Shown here piece by piece: positions 12,743-41,900 of a stretch of 64,000 nucleotides of DNA. The stretch is taken from positions 11,966,001-12,030,000 of the forward strand of contig CM082583.2 in NCBI GenBank assembly GCA_040954595.2. Direction: 5' to 3'. The position numbers and the translations under genes are program-made. Source of the DNA: Balanoglossus misakiensis (Eukaryota; Hemichordata). Position 1 is the stretch's first letter. Each line of letters begins with the position of its first letter. The notes under the pieces were generated by a model that made no database searches, had not been told where the DNA came from, and saw only the letters and a program-made list of their open reading frames with translations.

Positions 12743-14809
12743 CTATATAAGAACCACCATTTTCTTGATGTCTTTGATTTCTTTGGTGAAATGGTCGGCC
12801 ATAACTTGTCTCTTGCTGTCCAGGATCTCTTTGGTGCTGCTGATGCTGTCATGGACACTGGCGAATCCTCGTCGGTTTTCCAGTCTCATCTTCTCCATCT
12901 CCTCGTGGATTTTGTTGTCCATGTAGGCCTGCTTGGCTTCGAATTTCCTCTCCCAGTCCTGCCGTAGCTCTATTTCAAACTTCTTGTGATTCTCTCTGTC
13001 CCTTTTCAGTGCGTCTTCCAACATGTCCATCCTCTTCTCCAACCTCCTTATTCTTTCCATTACTCTGTCCTCAAACTGGTTCTGTTGGGTGCAAAGCAAG
13101 TCAATGAAGGTCTTTGATTAGATTATGATATTACAACATACATGTACTTGTTTGCTCGAAAATATATGTGTGGCCTCTCTTGCGCAAAGCACACAAATCC
13201 TTCCAATAAACCCTTCCAACCCCCATTTCCCTGTAAACAGGTCCAATTATACCCTAGAAAACAATGCATTTGGACCAAACCAAGGTGGTGGTAGGGTTAA
13301 ACTTCACCTGTTTGGCATCTCTCACTGACTGAAGCATTTCCAGTTGATGCACAAATTGTTTGGCTAATTTTTCTCTCTCAATATCGCTGTGGGTTTTGCT
13401 TGCTTCAAGTGTAGATCTCAGATCTTCGATGTAGCCCCTGGTTTTGCTGTCCAGTTTGGCCACGGCTGTGCTGGACTCTCCCTCCACACTTCTGATCTTT
13501 ATGGTTTGGTCAACAGACGTCTTGTCAACTCTCTCTGTTACTTGGGCAATCTACACAAAAAAGGGTGTACACTCAAATTAATGAAATTTCAACGACAAGG
13601 TGTATTTTATTCACAGGATGTCACAGATGACATTAGATACCATCTCCAATCCATGTCTCATATTTTTTCAGGCTTAAACATAGCAATCTCTTTTGCTTGG
13701 ATACCCTTATCCATTTTATGAACTGCTGTTGTTGGTTGTCAAGAAGTTGAACGAAAAATTCCTGAGTGGACAGGCCCTTTTAGGTACGCCAGAATATTGA
13801 TGGCTTTATAGTGGATTATTGGTCTCCTAGAAGCTTGGTTACAGTATTACAAATTCTTGGCAGTTGAACCAGTTACCGAGCATCTGTAAGCATATACATG
13901 TATGTTAAAACTTCTGCATCCATGAAGTAACAACTGTCCCTCTTGGCGGCACTGTGAAATAAAAGTATTTCAGCTAGCTGAAGGGAAAGATGGCTATCAC
14001 AATATTTTGATGGGGATTAAGCGAACCCTCTCATTCCCAGCTCCCTCTGTAGTGGTCCAACTTTGCCATTAAAAAGAACAGATTTGGACCAAACCACGGA
14101 GGTGAGAGGGGTTAATGCTAGCTACCCACCTTGCTGTCCAATCTCCTGATAGCAGTAAGCACCAATGAATTATTATCCTGCAGTTGTCTGTTCAACACAC
14201 CGATTGATTCGTACACTGTACGGAGATCTGCTGATAGTCTTGCAATGGAAGCGTCGCAACGCGCGACACGTCCACGTAAATCCACCACACTGCCCACGTG
14301 ATGAAGTTCCAAATTTTTAACGGCGCTTTGGGTGTTACTGCCAGAGCTGTCCCGACTATGAAGTTGATCCTCAAGTATCTGAAAGTTTAACAAAATGCCA
14401 TTTTTCCAGTTAGCAATTTCCTGAGGGAATTCAGCTTGTGCATATCAATGTCTCAGTTTTGCACACTACTATGATCATTTATAAATAAAATTTATAGAAA
14501 TGAACAGAGTTAGAGCTCTATATCTGAAATAATTATTACCTCAATTTCCCTACTGAGCCTTTTTACCACCAGAGTAATTGTTCTGATGTGTTCTTGCAGT
14601 AGATCCCTTGCCTGTTTTTCACCCTGCCATGTGCCGTGTGTTAAATTCAAAGAATCGACAATGTCTTCCTTTATTTTGAAAGCCCTGTCAATTAAAGCAC
14701 TTGTAGTTTTTTCCTGGTGTAAGAGTCTGTCCTCAATGATGTCAAGACGTCGACTGGGAGGTCTGTCGTAAGCATCATACCCAGGATGTCTTGGTGAAAC
14801 CCCAGCCAT
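12743..14809 (-). CDS. FAM81A: FAM81-family coiled-coil protein
   Basis: Four coding exons, 14809-14540, 14378-14130, 13550-13308 and 13081-12743, all phase 0, give 366 aa (human FAM81A about 368). The family is poorly characterised; FAM81A has been reported at the postsynaptic density in vertebrates, and the invertebrate role is unknown. Conserved blocks are LDIIEDRLLHQEKTT near residues 24-38, IKEDIVDSL, EHIRTITLVVKRLSREIE (to residue 90) and DLRGRVARCDASIARLS (123-139), the latter nearly identical to human. The C-terminal exon is strongly charged heptad-type coiled coil (RVMERIRRLEKRMDMLEDAL) and ends DIKKMVVLI. No signal peptide or membrane segment is seen. The ATG exon begins at 14837 after a CACAG acceptor, so its 5'UTR is spliced from a noncoding exon near 15.3 kb. 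The gene lies head-to-head with RAD1. FAM81A and FAM81B cannot be separated, and a single pre-duplication gene is likely. Confidence 0.93.
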
Positions 14810-15239
14810 TGCGGTAAAATATCACTGGACAAAAATCCTGTGAAATAAAGACATGTAAGGCCAAACAATCTACTTCCGACATGCATCATTAAGTGATTTG
14901 ATTAAACATAAGTTGCCGTTCCTTGGAGATCTGAAGATTGTTGTGAAAAGAAATATCGGCCGGCGTGGATAATAATCGTCGTTTTGGCAAGTTAATCTGC
15001 GAATAAATTTCACATTCACTGCCTAGAAATCGAATTTTATAAATGGTCATAGTTATTGCAGATTATACGGAAATATCGACCACACGTGAACAAATCACGG
15101 CACTGCAATCAATATATGTACGAACTCCCACATCACAGTAGTGGTACAGTAGCGTGATTTACATGCATTATACGTAATTGACAAGCATTCCCCTCAAGTA
15201 TTTTAGTGTGATACACACGACAAACACGCCTGTACTTAC

Positions 15240-15345
15240 CTTTACATAAAGCATTCAAATCAGTGTGAAAGCACCGTTCTTTAAATCGTGCTTGGCAACT
15301 CGATCACGGTGTCAACAAAACACAGTACGCCATTTTGAATGCTTA
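15240..15345 (-). other. Inferred noncoding first exon of FAM81
   Basis: A strong minus-strand donor (AAAG then GTAAGTAC) sits at 15240/15239. It pairs with the CACAG acceptor at 14839-14838, 28 nt upstream of the FAM81 ATG. The transcription start is not visible. The high-coordinate end is a guess set by the YY1-like motif at 15328-15336. Confidence 0.55.
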
Positions 15346-15430
15346 GTGTACTGATTAATCACGTGATACAAAGGTCGCTCCTCCCAGGGTCAGAGGTCAC
15401 CGGAGGACACTTACCAAAATGGCGGGTGTT
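15326..15430. promoter_or_regulatory. Bidirectional FAM81/RAD1 promoter with mirrored YY1-like sites, E-box and DR1 element
   Basis: Fewer than 160 bp separate the inferred FAM81 first exon from the RAD1 ATG. Within it are CGCCATTTT at 15328-15336 and AAAATGGCG at 15416-15424, the same YY1-like word in opposite orientation, each facing its own gene. Between them are a CACGTG E-box inside ATCACGTGAT (15358-15367) and a direct repeat GGGTCA-G-AGGTCA (15387-15399), the DR1 arrangement bound by several nuclear receptors. No TATA box is evident. Motif identities are seen in the sequence; function is inferred. Confidence 0.6.
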
Positions 15431-15499
15431 TCAACATTGTCTGTGGCTCAATCGATGAGGAAATAGTAAACGCCACTTTCTAAGACTAAGTCAACAATC

Positions 15500-17257
15500 A
15501 TGTCGCTGTCAACTCAGCAAGGAGACGAAGATGACCAGTACATTCTGGTCGCCAAAATGGACAATGCTAAAAATATGTCGAACATTTTGAAAGCTATCCA
15601 TTTCAAAGAGGTATGCTGGAATCCCATTTACTCACATTTGCCGTGTAACCATAGAAACGTATTGTGCTATACTACTACCAGACATGACGATGTAAACCTT
15701 GATGTAACATTTCTAACCATGGCTTTCTGTTTGCCTCCGCAATGCCTCACAACTACGGTAATGGGCTAGATGGCCACAGTGTTTGCAACAAGCAATGGTT
15801 TTAAAGTGACAGTTGAAGATGCCAAGTGTGTCCAAGCCAATGCATTCCTACAGGCTGGAATATTTCAAGAGTTCATCCTGCGAGAAGAGTCAGCAACATT
15901 TAAAATTGATTTAACAGTCTTACTTGTAAGTACCATTGTTTGGTAGAAAGTTTTTTTCATTGTCTTGGTCTACTCCCAGAAGTGTATTGAACAATTCAGT
16001 CAGTGCTGGGACAACTGAGCTAATCTTTTTTCCATCAATTTCAGGAATGCTTGAACATATTTGGCACCAGTTACATACCAGGAGTAACAACTGCATTAAA
16101 GATGTGCTATGCAGGTTACGGATCACCTCTTGTACTTTGGTAAGGAACTTCTCATCAGACATCGACGTCACTAATTGAATGAGTCAGTCACTATGATATC
16201 TATTGTAACTGTCTAGTGAAACTACTGTGTGGATCTGTTCTAGGTTGGAAGAGGGTGGTGTGTTGACTGATTGCACAATCAAGACTCTGGAACCAGACGA
16301 AGTTTTGGACTTCAATTTTTCCAGTGCCAACGTCATCAACAAAATCATAATGAAGGTAACCTTGCATTCTTTTAACATGTACACCACTGATATATGTACA
16401 TTTCCACAGCTGTCATGGTTCTCCATTTTGTGAAACTGATCATTCATTTAAACCTTCTGTTTTATTCAGTCTGAGTGTTTAAAGGAAGCGTTTGCTGAAC
16501 TGGACATGACAAGTGAAGTTCTACAGATCTTGATGTCACCTGACAAACCTCATCTGAGATTATCAACTTTTGGAAATGCTGGAAGTACACATGTAAGTCT
16601 GTCACAAAAGTCACATTCTAGCCGAGATAGAAGTATTGATTAATATACATCATCATATGCTTGATCATTATCTTGTCAATTTCTTCCTACAGGCTGACTA
16701 TCCCAAAGATTCAGATATGGTAGAATCTTTTCAGTGTACACAGACACAAACCAACAGGTAATGTACCACTGGAAATAAACAGTTAGAGTGACCATATATG
16801 CTTACATACACCAGTGTGGTTAATTTAACAGGAACTTCTTATGAGATGGAGGGAAATTTAAAACAGAAAAAAGATTTCTCATATGATCCATCTCCTCAAT
16901 ATTGCAGGTACAAACTCACTCTGTTAAAGCCGACACAGAAAGCATTGGCCCTGTCTAATAAGATATCAATCCGTACAGACTTCAGAGGGTTCTTGTCTCT
17001 GCAGTATATGATCCGCACCGAAGATGGACAGGTTTGCTTTGTGGAGTACTACGTAAGTATTGAGAAATCTGGCCACAGTATCCTCACACAGAGTAATGAT
17101 GCATTAATTGTGATGTGCATAGTGTTTTTACTGTCTGAAAAGTTTAGGAAATTCCCTTGACTTGCTTCAGTTTGACTATACCTATATTCCAACAATCTTT
17201 TTGCAGTGTTCACCCGATGAAGAATTGGATGATAACGATGATGATGGCAACAGATAA
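15500..17257 (+). CDS. RAD1: RAD1, subunit of the 9-1-1 checkpoint clamp
   Basis: RAD1 forms the RAD9-RAD1-HUS1 ring loaded at damaged DNA in the nucleus to activate ATR signalling. Eight exons, 15500-15610, 15770-15925, 16045-16139, 16244-16355, 16470-16592, 16693-16757, 16908-17052 and 17207-17257, join without frame conflict into 285 aa (human 282). Conserved blocks run through the protein: DDQYILVAKMDNAKN, KVTVEDAKCVQANAFLQAGI, LEEGGVLTDC, SANVINKIIMKSE, AELDMTSEVLQILMSPDKP, LSTFGNAGS, DYPKDSDM, RTDFRGFLSLQYMIR and CFVEYYCSPDEE. The tail is acidic (DDNDDDGNR). Two PCNA-like halves are expected from the family. The ATG at 15500 matches the vertebrate start context (TQQ...DEDDQY). Exon 2 opens with ATG in frame, giving Met where human has His. 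The gene is divergently paired with FAM81, and IQGAP follows on the same strand 0.9 kb later. Confidence 0.97.
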
Positions 17258-17533
17258 CAGTGTTTGGATCCTGCTGTGCGCCATGAGTAACTAAAACTCA
17301 GGATATGAATGAATCACAAGTTCCTTTTTTTCATAAGTTTTTATTTAATGTAAATACTTTTGTCAAGAAAAAAATATTTGTGGATACTTTGCAAAGTTAT
17401 TGCCGTAAATGCATACTTTTTTTTACTTGGCTGAAGCGCAGAGTAAAGGAGTGCACTGTGTTTTCAGATTTTAGTTTGCCTGTAAATTTGCTGTGTGTTG
17501 CTGGTATACAGTGGATCTAATTTTGATTTATGA

Positions 17534-17539
17534 AATAAA
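17534..17539 (+). terminator. Polyadenylation signal of RAD1
   Basis: AATAAA 277 nt after the RAD1 stop, followed by a T-rich and GT-rich stretch (TATTTTATTG). It fits a short 3'UTR. Confidence 0.65.
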
Positions 17540-17544
17540 GATAT

Positions 17545-18119
17545 TTTATTGTACTGCGTTTATTCTGAAGCCGATGTTTACAATGGGATGGTCTATGTGT
17601 GTTTTTTTCGCCACATTTAGCATATTTTAATGGACATTTCTGAACAATCAAGATGCGTTCGCGATTGCGAGATGAAATAAAAACAAAAGATTTAGAAATC
17701 AAGTCAATAGGTGGCGCAATGATTTTCAAACATAGTGGGGACACATCGCTTGTTCTCAGCTTGGACAGAAAGTTAAAAGTACGTAATATCATATGGGCGG
17801 AGACTATAAAATAGTATAATGATCTAAATTGATAACCGTCGCCTTTCCAGGTGTTTTTGAACGCTGCCTAGAGTAGAGGGCTAAAGTGTGTGACCTGGGT
17901 TGGACTCTGTAACAGATGATGTCATTTTTACCCATAGTCCTTTTCGCCCGCCAGAAGTTCGTTTGAATGAAAGCGCCATTGCCGTGTGTGTTGCTGTGTC
18001 CGTGGAAAGTGACGGAGAGTAGGAAATTGTTTACCGAAGAAGTTTCCAGGAACTTACGGATTCTGCTGTGATCACCTGATCACAGCCGCGCATGACCTGA
18101 CCGGGTCTACGTTTTGAAC
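17545..18119. other. RAD1-IQGAP spacer and IQGAP 5' region
   Basis: This 0.6-kb spacer must contain the IQGAP promoter and 5'UTR. The part just before the ATG is GC-richer, with a GATCACCTGATCAC motif near 18068. A weak tRNA-SINE-like stretch at about 17861-17912 has a box-B-like GGTTGGACTC. No TATA box is evident and no coding exon is seen. Confidence 0.45.
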
Positions 18120-36240
<18,121 letters not shown>

Positions 36241-38100
36241 AATGTTGACAAAATTACAGCTATGATCATAATAACAAGCTCCAACATACTGATATCAACG
36301 CCAGTTCTAAATTGGCAGTATTCATGTGACCCCCATGTGAACTTTACATCCTGGTATTTAGAGTTCATGGAGCATGCCTAATGGAGCTTTTCATTGAAAC
36401 TTTTACTTGTAATGGTAGAGTCAAATGTTTTAGATTTGCGCGTAGTGTTTTAAAGTTTGAAACGTGAGTGTTGGGTGTTGAATGTATTTTGACAAAATCA
36501 TGAAGGAACTGCTATTTTGTAAATTTGGGAGGATTAAGGTATATACAGAACAATATAAGGAAATAATCATGTATTTTTTAAAGTTTTCACTTTTCATTAT
36601 TTTATTCAACTTGTGTTTGATGTTGCATGTCGACTCTTTTGTGTGTTTTTTTTTTACAGAGACAGCAGATATTTTTTCTCTGTTAGAAATTGACCCAAGT
36701 ATTACTGGGTAACACTTCCCTACTTTCCCTTTTCTGTCATCTTGTAATATTTTAACTTCTTAACAGTTCTTCCAGTGCAGGTATGGAACAGAATTTGGGT
36801 GTGTGGCCACCATGTGGTGTATGTGTAGTGCATTATGTGTTAGAACCCCAAGGGTGCCATTTTCATACGATTTTCAATTCATGGGTATTCAGCCACCAAA
36901 GCTTGATATCATTCACAAATTTGTTCCAGGGAATTGCTCTCACAAAATAAACAACCAAATATTGTGGCTTGCTGGAGAATATGTTTTATCTTGAGTTGTC
37001 TTGTTTGTGTTTTGTTTTGTTCTTTTGTTTTCTTTTGGTCTCGTGACAAAAAGGTTAAACTTGATTTTTTACAATGCAGTTTAACAAGCAGAATAATCGC
37101 ACAGTGCTTTGCTTTAGAATTTTTATGTCGTACTTATCAAGCACTTTGGGAGGAGACGGTACAAGCACAGTATATTTAGATGTGTACATACATGGATAAA
37201 TCTGTACACAATGCGCTGCCATTTACAGTACTTTATATTATCTAATAAAACTGATTTTTTTTATGTCAGGGTTAGCTATATTTCATGATAATGTATTGGT
37301 AATTTATGTAGAGTAAAATTATGGCCACCTGTCGCATTTAGAGGGGAGCAGGCCTTCTCAGATGTCCCCACTGGGAATTTGCTGTTTCTGTGTGCACCTG
37401 CAATGATTTGAATTTATTAAAAGTGCCTTTCATATCGAATGTAGTATGTATAATTTGAGATTCTTTTGCGATCAATTAAAATATAAAATAAAGGTGACTG
37501 CATACTGGTTAATGAATCAAATTGTGTAAGGGTGTTCTGATATCCTAGTTAATATACAATTCAATGTGAAGGTGGTTGTACTTGTTAATGTTTCCATGGT
37601 ATTTTTGTACTGATATTGAATATGCACATGTAGATATTATTGCGAGCTGTTATGTCAGATTGTTTTCTGAAAGGTTCGGGATGGGACTTGACAAAGCATG
37701 GTGCAAAATATTTCACTCCGTGACTTGCAGGATGTTCGTTAAATAATAAACACTTCTTGTAGAATTCAATAAACATGATAAATGAAAGTCATTGGAAGAA
37801 GTGGCTGGTTCTGTTTATTTACAGCTTTTTTTCTCCAAGTGGAGATCTGATTCTGATTTTACAGATGAAAATACATGTAACATTCTCCAGGATATTTGTA
37901 CGATGGATAGAAGGTGTTTGGTACATGCATGGCAAAACATCTGACCAGTATTGCTCAGTTGTGTGGAGAGCGCCCCTTACGCTGTAAAATGCTCCGATTT
38001 TGTTTTTCAAGAGGCATTCTTTTAAGGTGTAGAGTCACAACAAAACGGAAATAAAGTGGTTTGATATTAATATAGTAGAACATTCTATGTTTATTTTCAA
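36241..38100 (+). other. IQGAP 3'UTR and IQGAP-NR2E3 convergent spacer
   Basis: AT-rich noncoding sequence after the IQGAP stop. AATAAA-type signals lie at 37244-37249, 37487-37492 and near 37768, so several poly(A) sites are possible. No coding exon is recognised. Transcription from IQGAP (plus) and NR2E3 (minus) converges here. Confidence 0.6.
37244..37249 (+). terminator. Candidate IQGAP polyadenylation signal
   Basis: AATAAA about 1.0 kb after the stop, followed by a T-rich stretch (CTGATTTTTTTTATG). A second candidate lies at 37487-37492. Confidence 0.5.
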
Positions 38101-38793
38101 TTTTTAAAAGAATCCATGTATGATATGTGCTGTGAAAGACTACACTGCAATTAACAGCTAGAGTTCTGAGACGTGCAAAGTGCCAAAACGTCACAAGTCC
38201 ACGCTGTGTGAAAATCAACACCACACTACTCTTGGATTCAGTCGTAATTTACTTCTGATAGTTGTCGTCATGGCGACACGCGAGTACATCAGAAATCTAA
38301 CTTTTATTTTTTTTCGACACTTTCTGTTGACGTCAAATTATTTGATGGTGGGATTTTTACAAGACGGACCTCGTTCTATGGTTTACAGATTTAGAATATG
38401 TCAGACAGTTCAAAACCTAATAAATGAATGAATAAAGCTGATGATATTTCACACGGACCAACTTTACAAAGTTGTATCTCTCATAGAAAATAGAATCATT
38501 TTCGATTTTACAAATCACACAAAATAGTTGCTCGTTAATAAAACACGAAATGTCATCACGCTTCGTCGTGATTGTTACAAGCACAAATAATTTTACAGTT
38601 TCTTTTAGAGTGTCACCGTTTGATTGGTGTTACACTCGATGACTGAGGCGCGTATTACTTTAGACAGTAATTAGCTCTACTGTCCAAGATATAATAGCAC
38701 TAACACAACAACACAGGCATCCTATTAACATGTTCACGTACAGTCACGAAGGTCGTATATAGCGTCCCCGTGCGACGTATCGCTGAATAAGCC

Positions 38794-38921
38794 AGTTTCC
38801 AGTTCCAGATACCCATGACGCTTTATCTCTTGTAGAAAAATGTCATCTCAGAGAATTCAAGTATTACCTTCTGACCCCGTGACCTCGCGCAAAGCGTCAT
38901 GGGTATCTGGAACTGGAAACT
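38794..38921. repeat. Perfect 31-bp inverted repeat with 66-nt spacer, just after the NR2E3 stop codon
   Basis: Arms 38794-38824 and 38891-38921 are exact reverse complements over 31 bp. The core reads CCAGATACCCATGACG on the plus strand in the left arm. One mismatch further out, two more pairs follow. The nearer arm begins 36 nt past the NR2E3 stop, so an NR2E3 transcript reading through would carry a 31-bp double-stranded stem in its 3'UTR. No target-site duplication is obvious. Confidence 0.97.
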
Positions 38922-38956
38922 CGCTACGCACGTGTTGTCTGGCACCGAGCCAGTGG

Positions 38957-41900
38957 TTAGTTTTTGAACATGTCGCACAAAAGTCGTTCCATCGGCGTGT
39001 TGCCAATTGTGTGGTGGAAAAACACGTTTTCTATCCTGTCCGCCGAGATGAAGCGTAGCGATGGCAACATCAGAAGTAAACGACCAAACCTGAAAAAATA
39101 AAGAACGGGTAAGTTGCTGTGAACACACGTGTCTCTTCAAATTTTCATCGAGCAAAGCAAACTTTGGGACCTACATCATGAAAAACTTTTTGTAGTGAGG
39201 AGATATCGGGAAAAGTTCAAAAGACCACTGAGGTCTGGGACTAACCTTGTAGGAAGGGTGGGGTGGTGGTTTCTCGTGTGTTGGCCAAGCATCAGTTGCG
39301 CTTGATCTTGGAGATTCTCAACTTGCTGGGGGTCCTTCAGACCGCGTGTATCTAGAACCAACGGGACACCTGTTATAACACATCGCAAGAGTACACGCTA
39401 ACCAATCAGAGAACGGGATTGGTGTGTAGTGAAGCTGGCGGGTAGTTATAATCGGACGCTAATGAGACAGTTTTGTTTAGACGTTGTTGTTGGTCTTAAT
39501 ATCGAGGAATCTTTCATTCACAGGGAAGAACCAGCAAAATTTGCAACTCCTGTATATACATTCTAATCAGTAGCAGAGATGCATCCCAAAATTGTTTGCA
39601 CACCAAGTCTACCCGGTACCCGTTCATTTCGTATAGAGGTGAGTTAACAGACAGATATCTTATATGAGGGTACAATACATAGTATAACATTAGTTTGATA
39701 AAATAGAAAAAATTACGAAAATTAGAAATGCGAGGCTATTGGGACTCTCTGAGCCCACTGCGACTTGTACACTGCTTACCTGGTTTGAAAAGCACTATGG
39801 CCTTCATGCACGCAAACTCGGCAGGGTCGACGTTCATGGATTTGAATCGAGTTGTGATTTCTTGTAAGATGCGCAAATCGGACAGCGTGGCAGCAGCCTT
39901 GCCGCCGTTGAGCGGCGTGTTTGTGTTCTGCTCGGTTGCCACCAGCAACGGAGAGGTTTCCAAGGGCATGGACCACTGGATGGCGCTGAGGATGAAGAGC
40001 TCGCTCCAGGCTTCCTCCAGTAAGATTACCTGGCGACGGAATTTTCAACAAAAAATCAACCTACATTGTATAATCAAACCTTGAACGTTTAAATTTGTAC
40101 GTCATTCGTTACATAAACCCCCCCACCCCCTCCCTTCAAGCTGTGACTGCCGGAAAGGAAGTAGCGCCATCCAGCGGCAGGTAACTAACCTGGTCCCTGA
40201 ACGGCAGAGCGGAGAACGAGGGTAGATTTTTCGCCCACTTGACCGCCATGAAGAGCAACCTGGCCGAGGTTTCGTAAACGCTCTCCGGTCCGGCATTGGA
40301 ATACATGTGCACGTCTCTGGCGTTCATGGCACCATGGGGTATGTGGCCGCGTTCCGGTTCAGTTTCGTGGTCAATACTTGTCACGTCAATATTTTCGTCG
40401 ACTGAAAAAGAAAAGAAAAAAGTTCACCCGCATAAATGTAAGAACAAATAGTTTTCCCAGTTGTGTTTTCCTCATCACCGAAGTTCTTATACAACATCTT
40501 TGACACATCAGTCATCGAAAATTGCTGTTAAATGCAGGTATTGTGTTGTGCCAAAGTAATATAGTTGCTATTAGAAGTTATCCAGTGAGGCGAAACAGCA
40601 ATGAGTCTGTGGCGAGACATGCATGAAAAACCCCATTGACTGCAGTCGGAATTGCCTTACAAGTAATCGCCGGCCTCCCCTCCGTATAGTTCACCAGGAC
40701 TGGTCGCCTTGCAAATTACGACCAGCGTTCTTGTCAGCCAGGCCACTTACTGACATTTGACGTGTATTTGGAGACAAATTTGTCGTAAAATAGTCGAACT
40801 GATTGTCGTTAAGATATCATGGGTGACTGGCGATGAAGATAATTCCCCGAAATTAGCAGGAATTGAAGAGGAAAAAAGAACAGGTCTATATTGACGTTTA
40901 CCAAACACAAATCGACACGTCAAGATTAAAATTGAATCCGAGGCGAGAATTAGCACACTCCTCACTTTTAACGGTCGATACTGCTTTCTGTGAAACGATA
41001 TTTCGTTCGATCAATTGGCGGCCTACGGTGAGACATCCGTAAGTTGGAAATCAACCGGGTCATTTTTTTTATCACACCGACAAAAATCCATCAAAATATT
41101 CTACAGTCATACTCCGATCACGTCGCGTATGTTGTAGATAAGGCCTACCTGAAAATTTATGCAAATTACACATTTCTTCCATTACAAAACGTGATGGTAA
41201 TATGACGAGGACCACCTACCTTCTTGAGGTTCAAGTTTGGCAAATGTCTCGGCCGTCATCAAACTGGCCATAAAACGATGGTTGGTGGACGGACTGGTAG
41301 CCCTCTGTGTCAGCACGGTGGAGGAGCTCGGTTCGCGGTGGTTGGGACTGGGCGTCAGGTTCGGGATCTCGCCGGTCGCCGACACGACAGGGGCGCAGTC
41401 TATGCGAACCTGGGAGCTGTTTCTCGGCTGGCGTTCATTTTGCACGGCTGCCAAGAGAGAAACACGAACAGGTTACTCACACGCACTAACTTAAACCCAA
41501 ATACCAGCGCCCCCCCCCTCCAACAATACCCAATCGATCATCGTCATTAATATGAAGTGTCTAAACGAAATGCACTAGGAAATAACATCAAACATGTAAC
41601 ACCAGTTTTACCGCTTTTCGGACGATAATTTTGATAAGACGGTAAAAATGCCATGTTAACAGAAGGAAGAGCAACTAAAATTGCCTTTAAAAACCACAAC
41701 GCCTGACTTTGATGAAATTCTGCTCAAATCGGCAAAAGAGAATAAGAACGATAGCAGCGGTTCTAACGGAACCGGAGGAAATGTACCGTCAGTAGAACAA
41801 AACCAGTAACATCAGCCGAGAGTGAACGACCAGTCGGGAAAAAAACTCTCGGATATAGAACAAGTACACCAAGGACTAAGCCACAAACGCATCGTAACGC

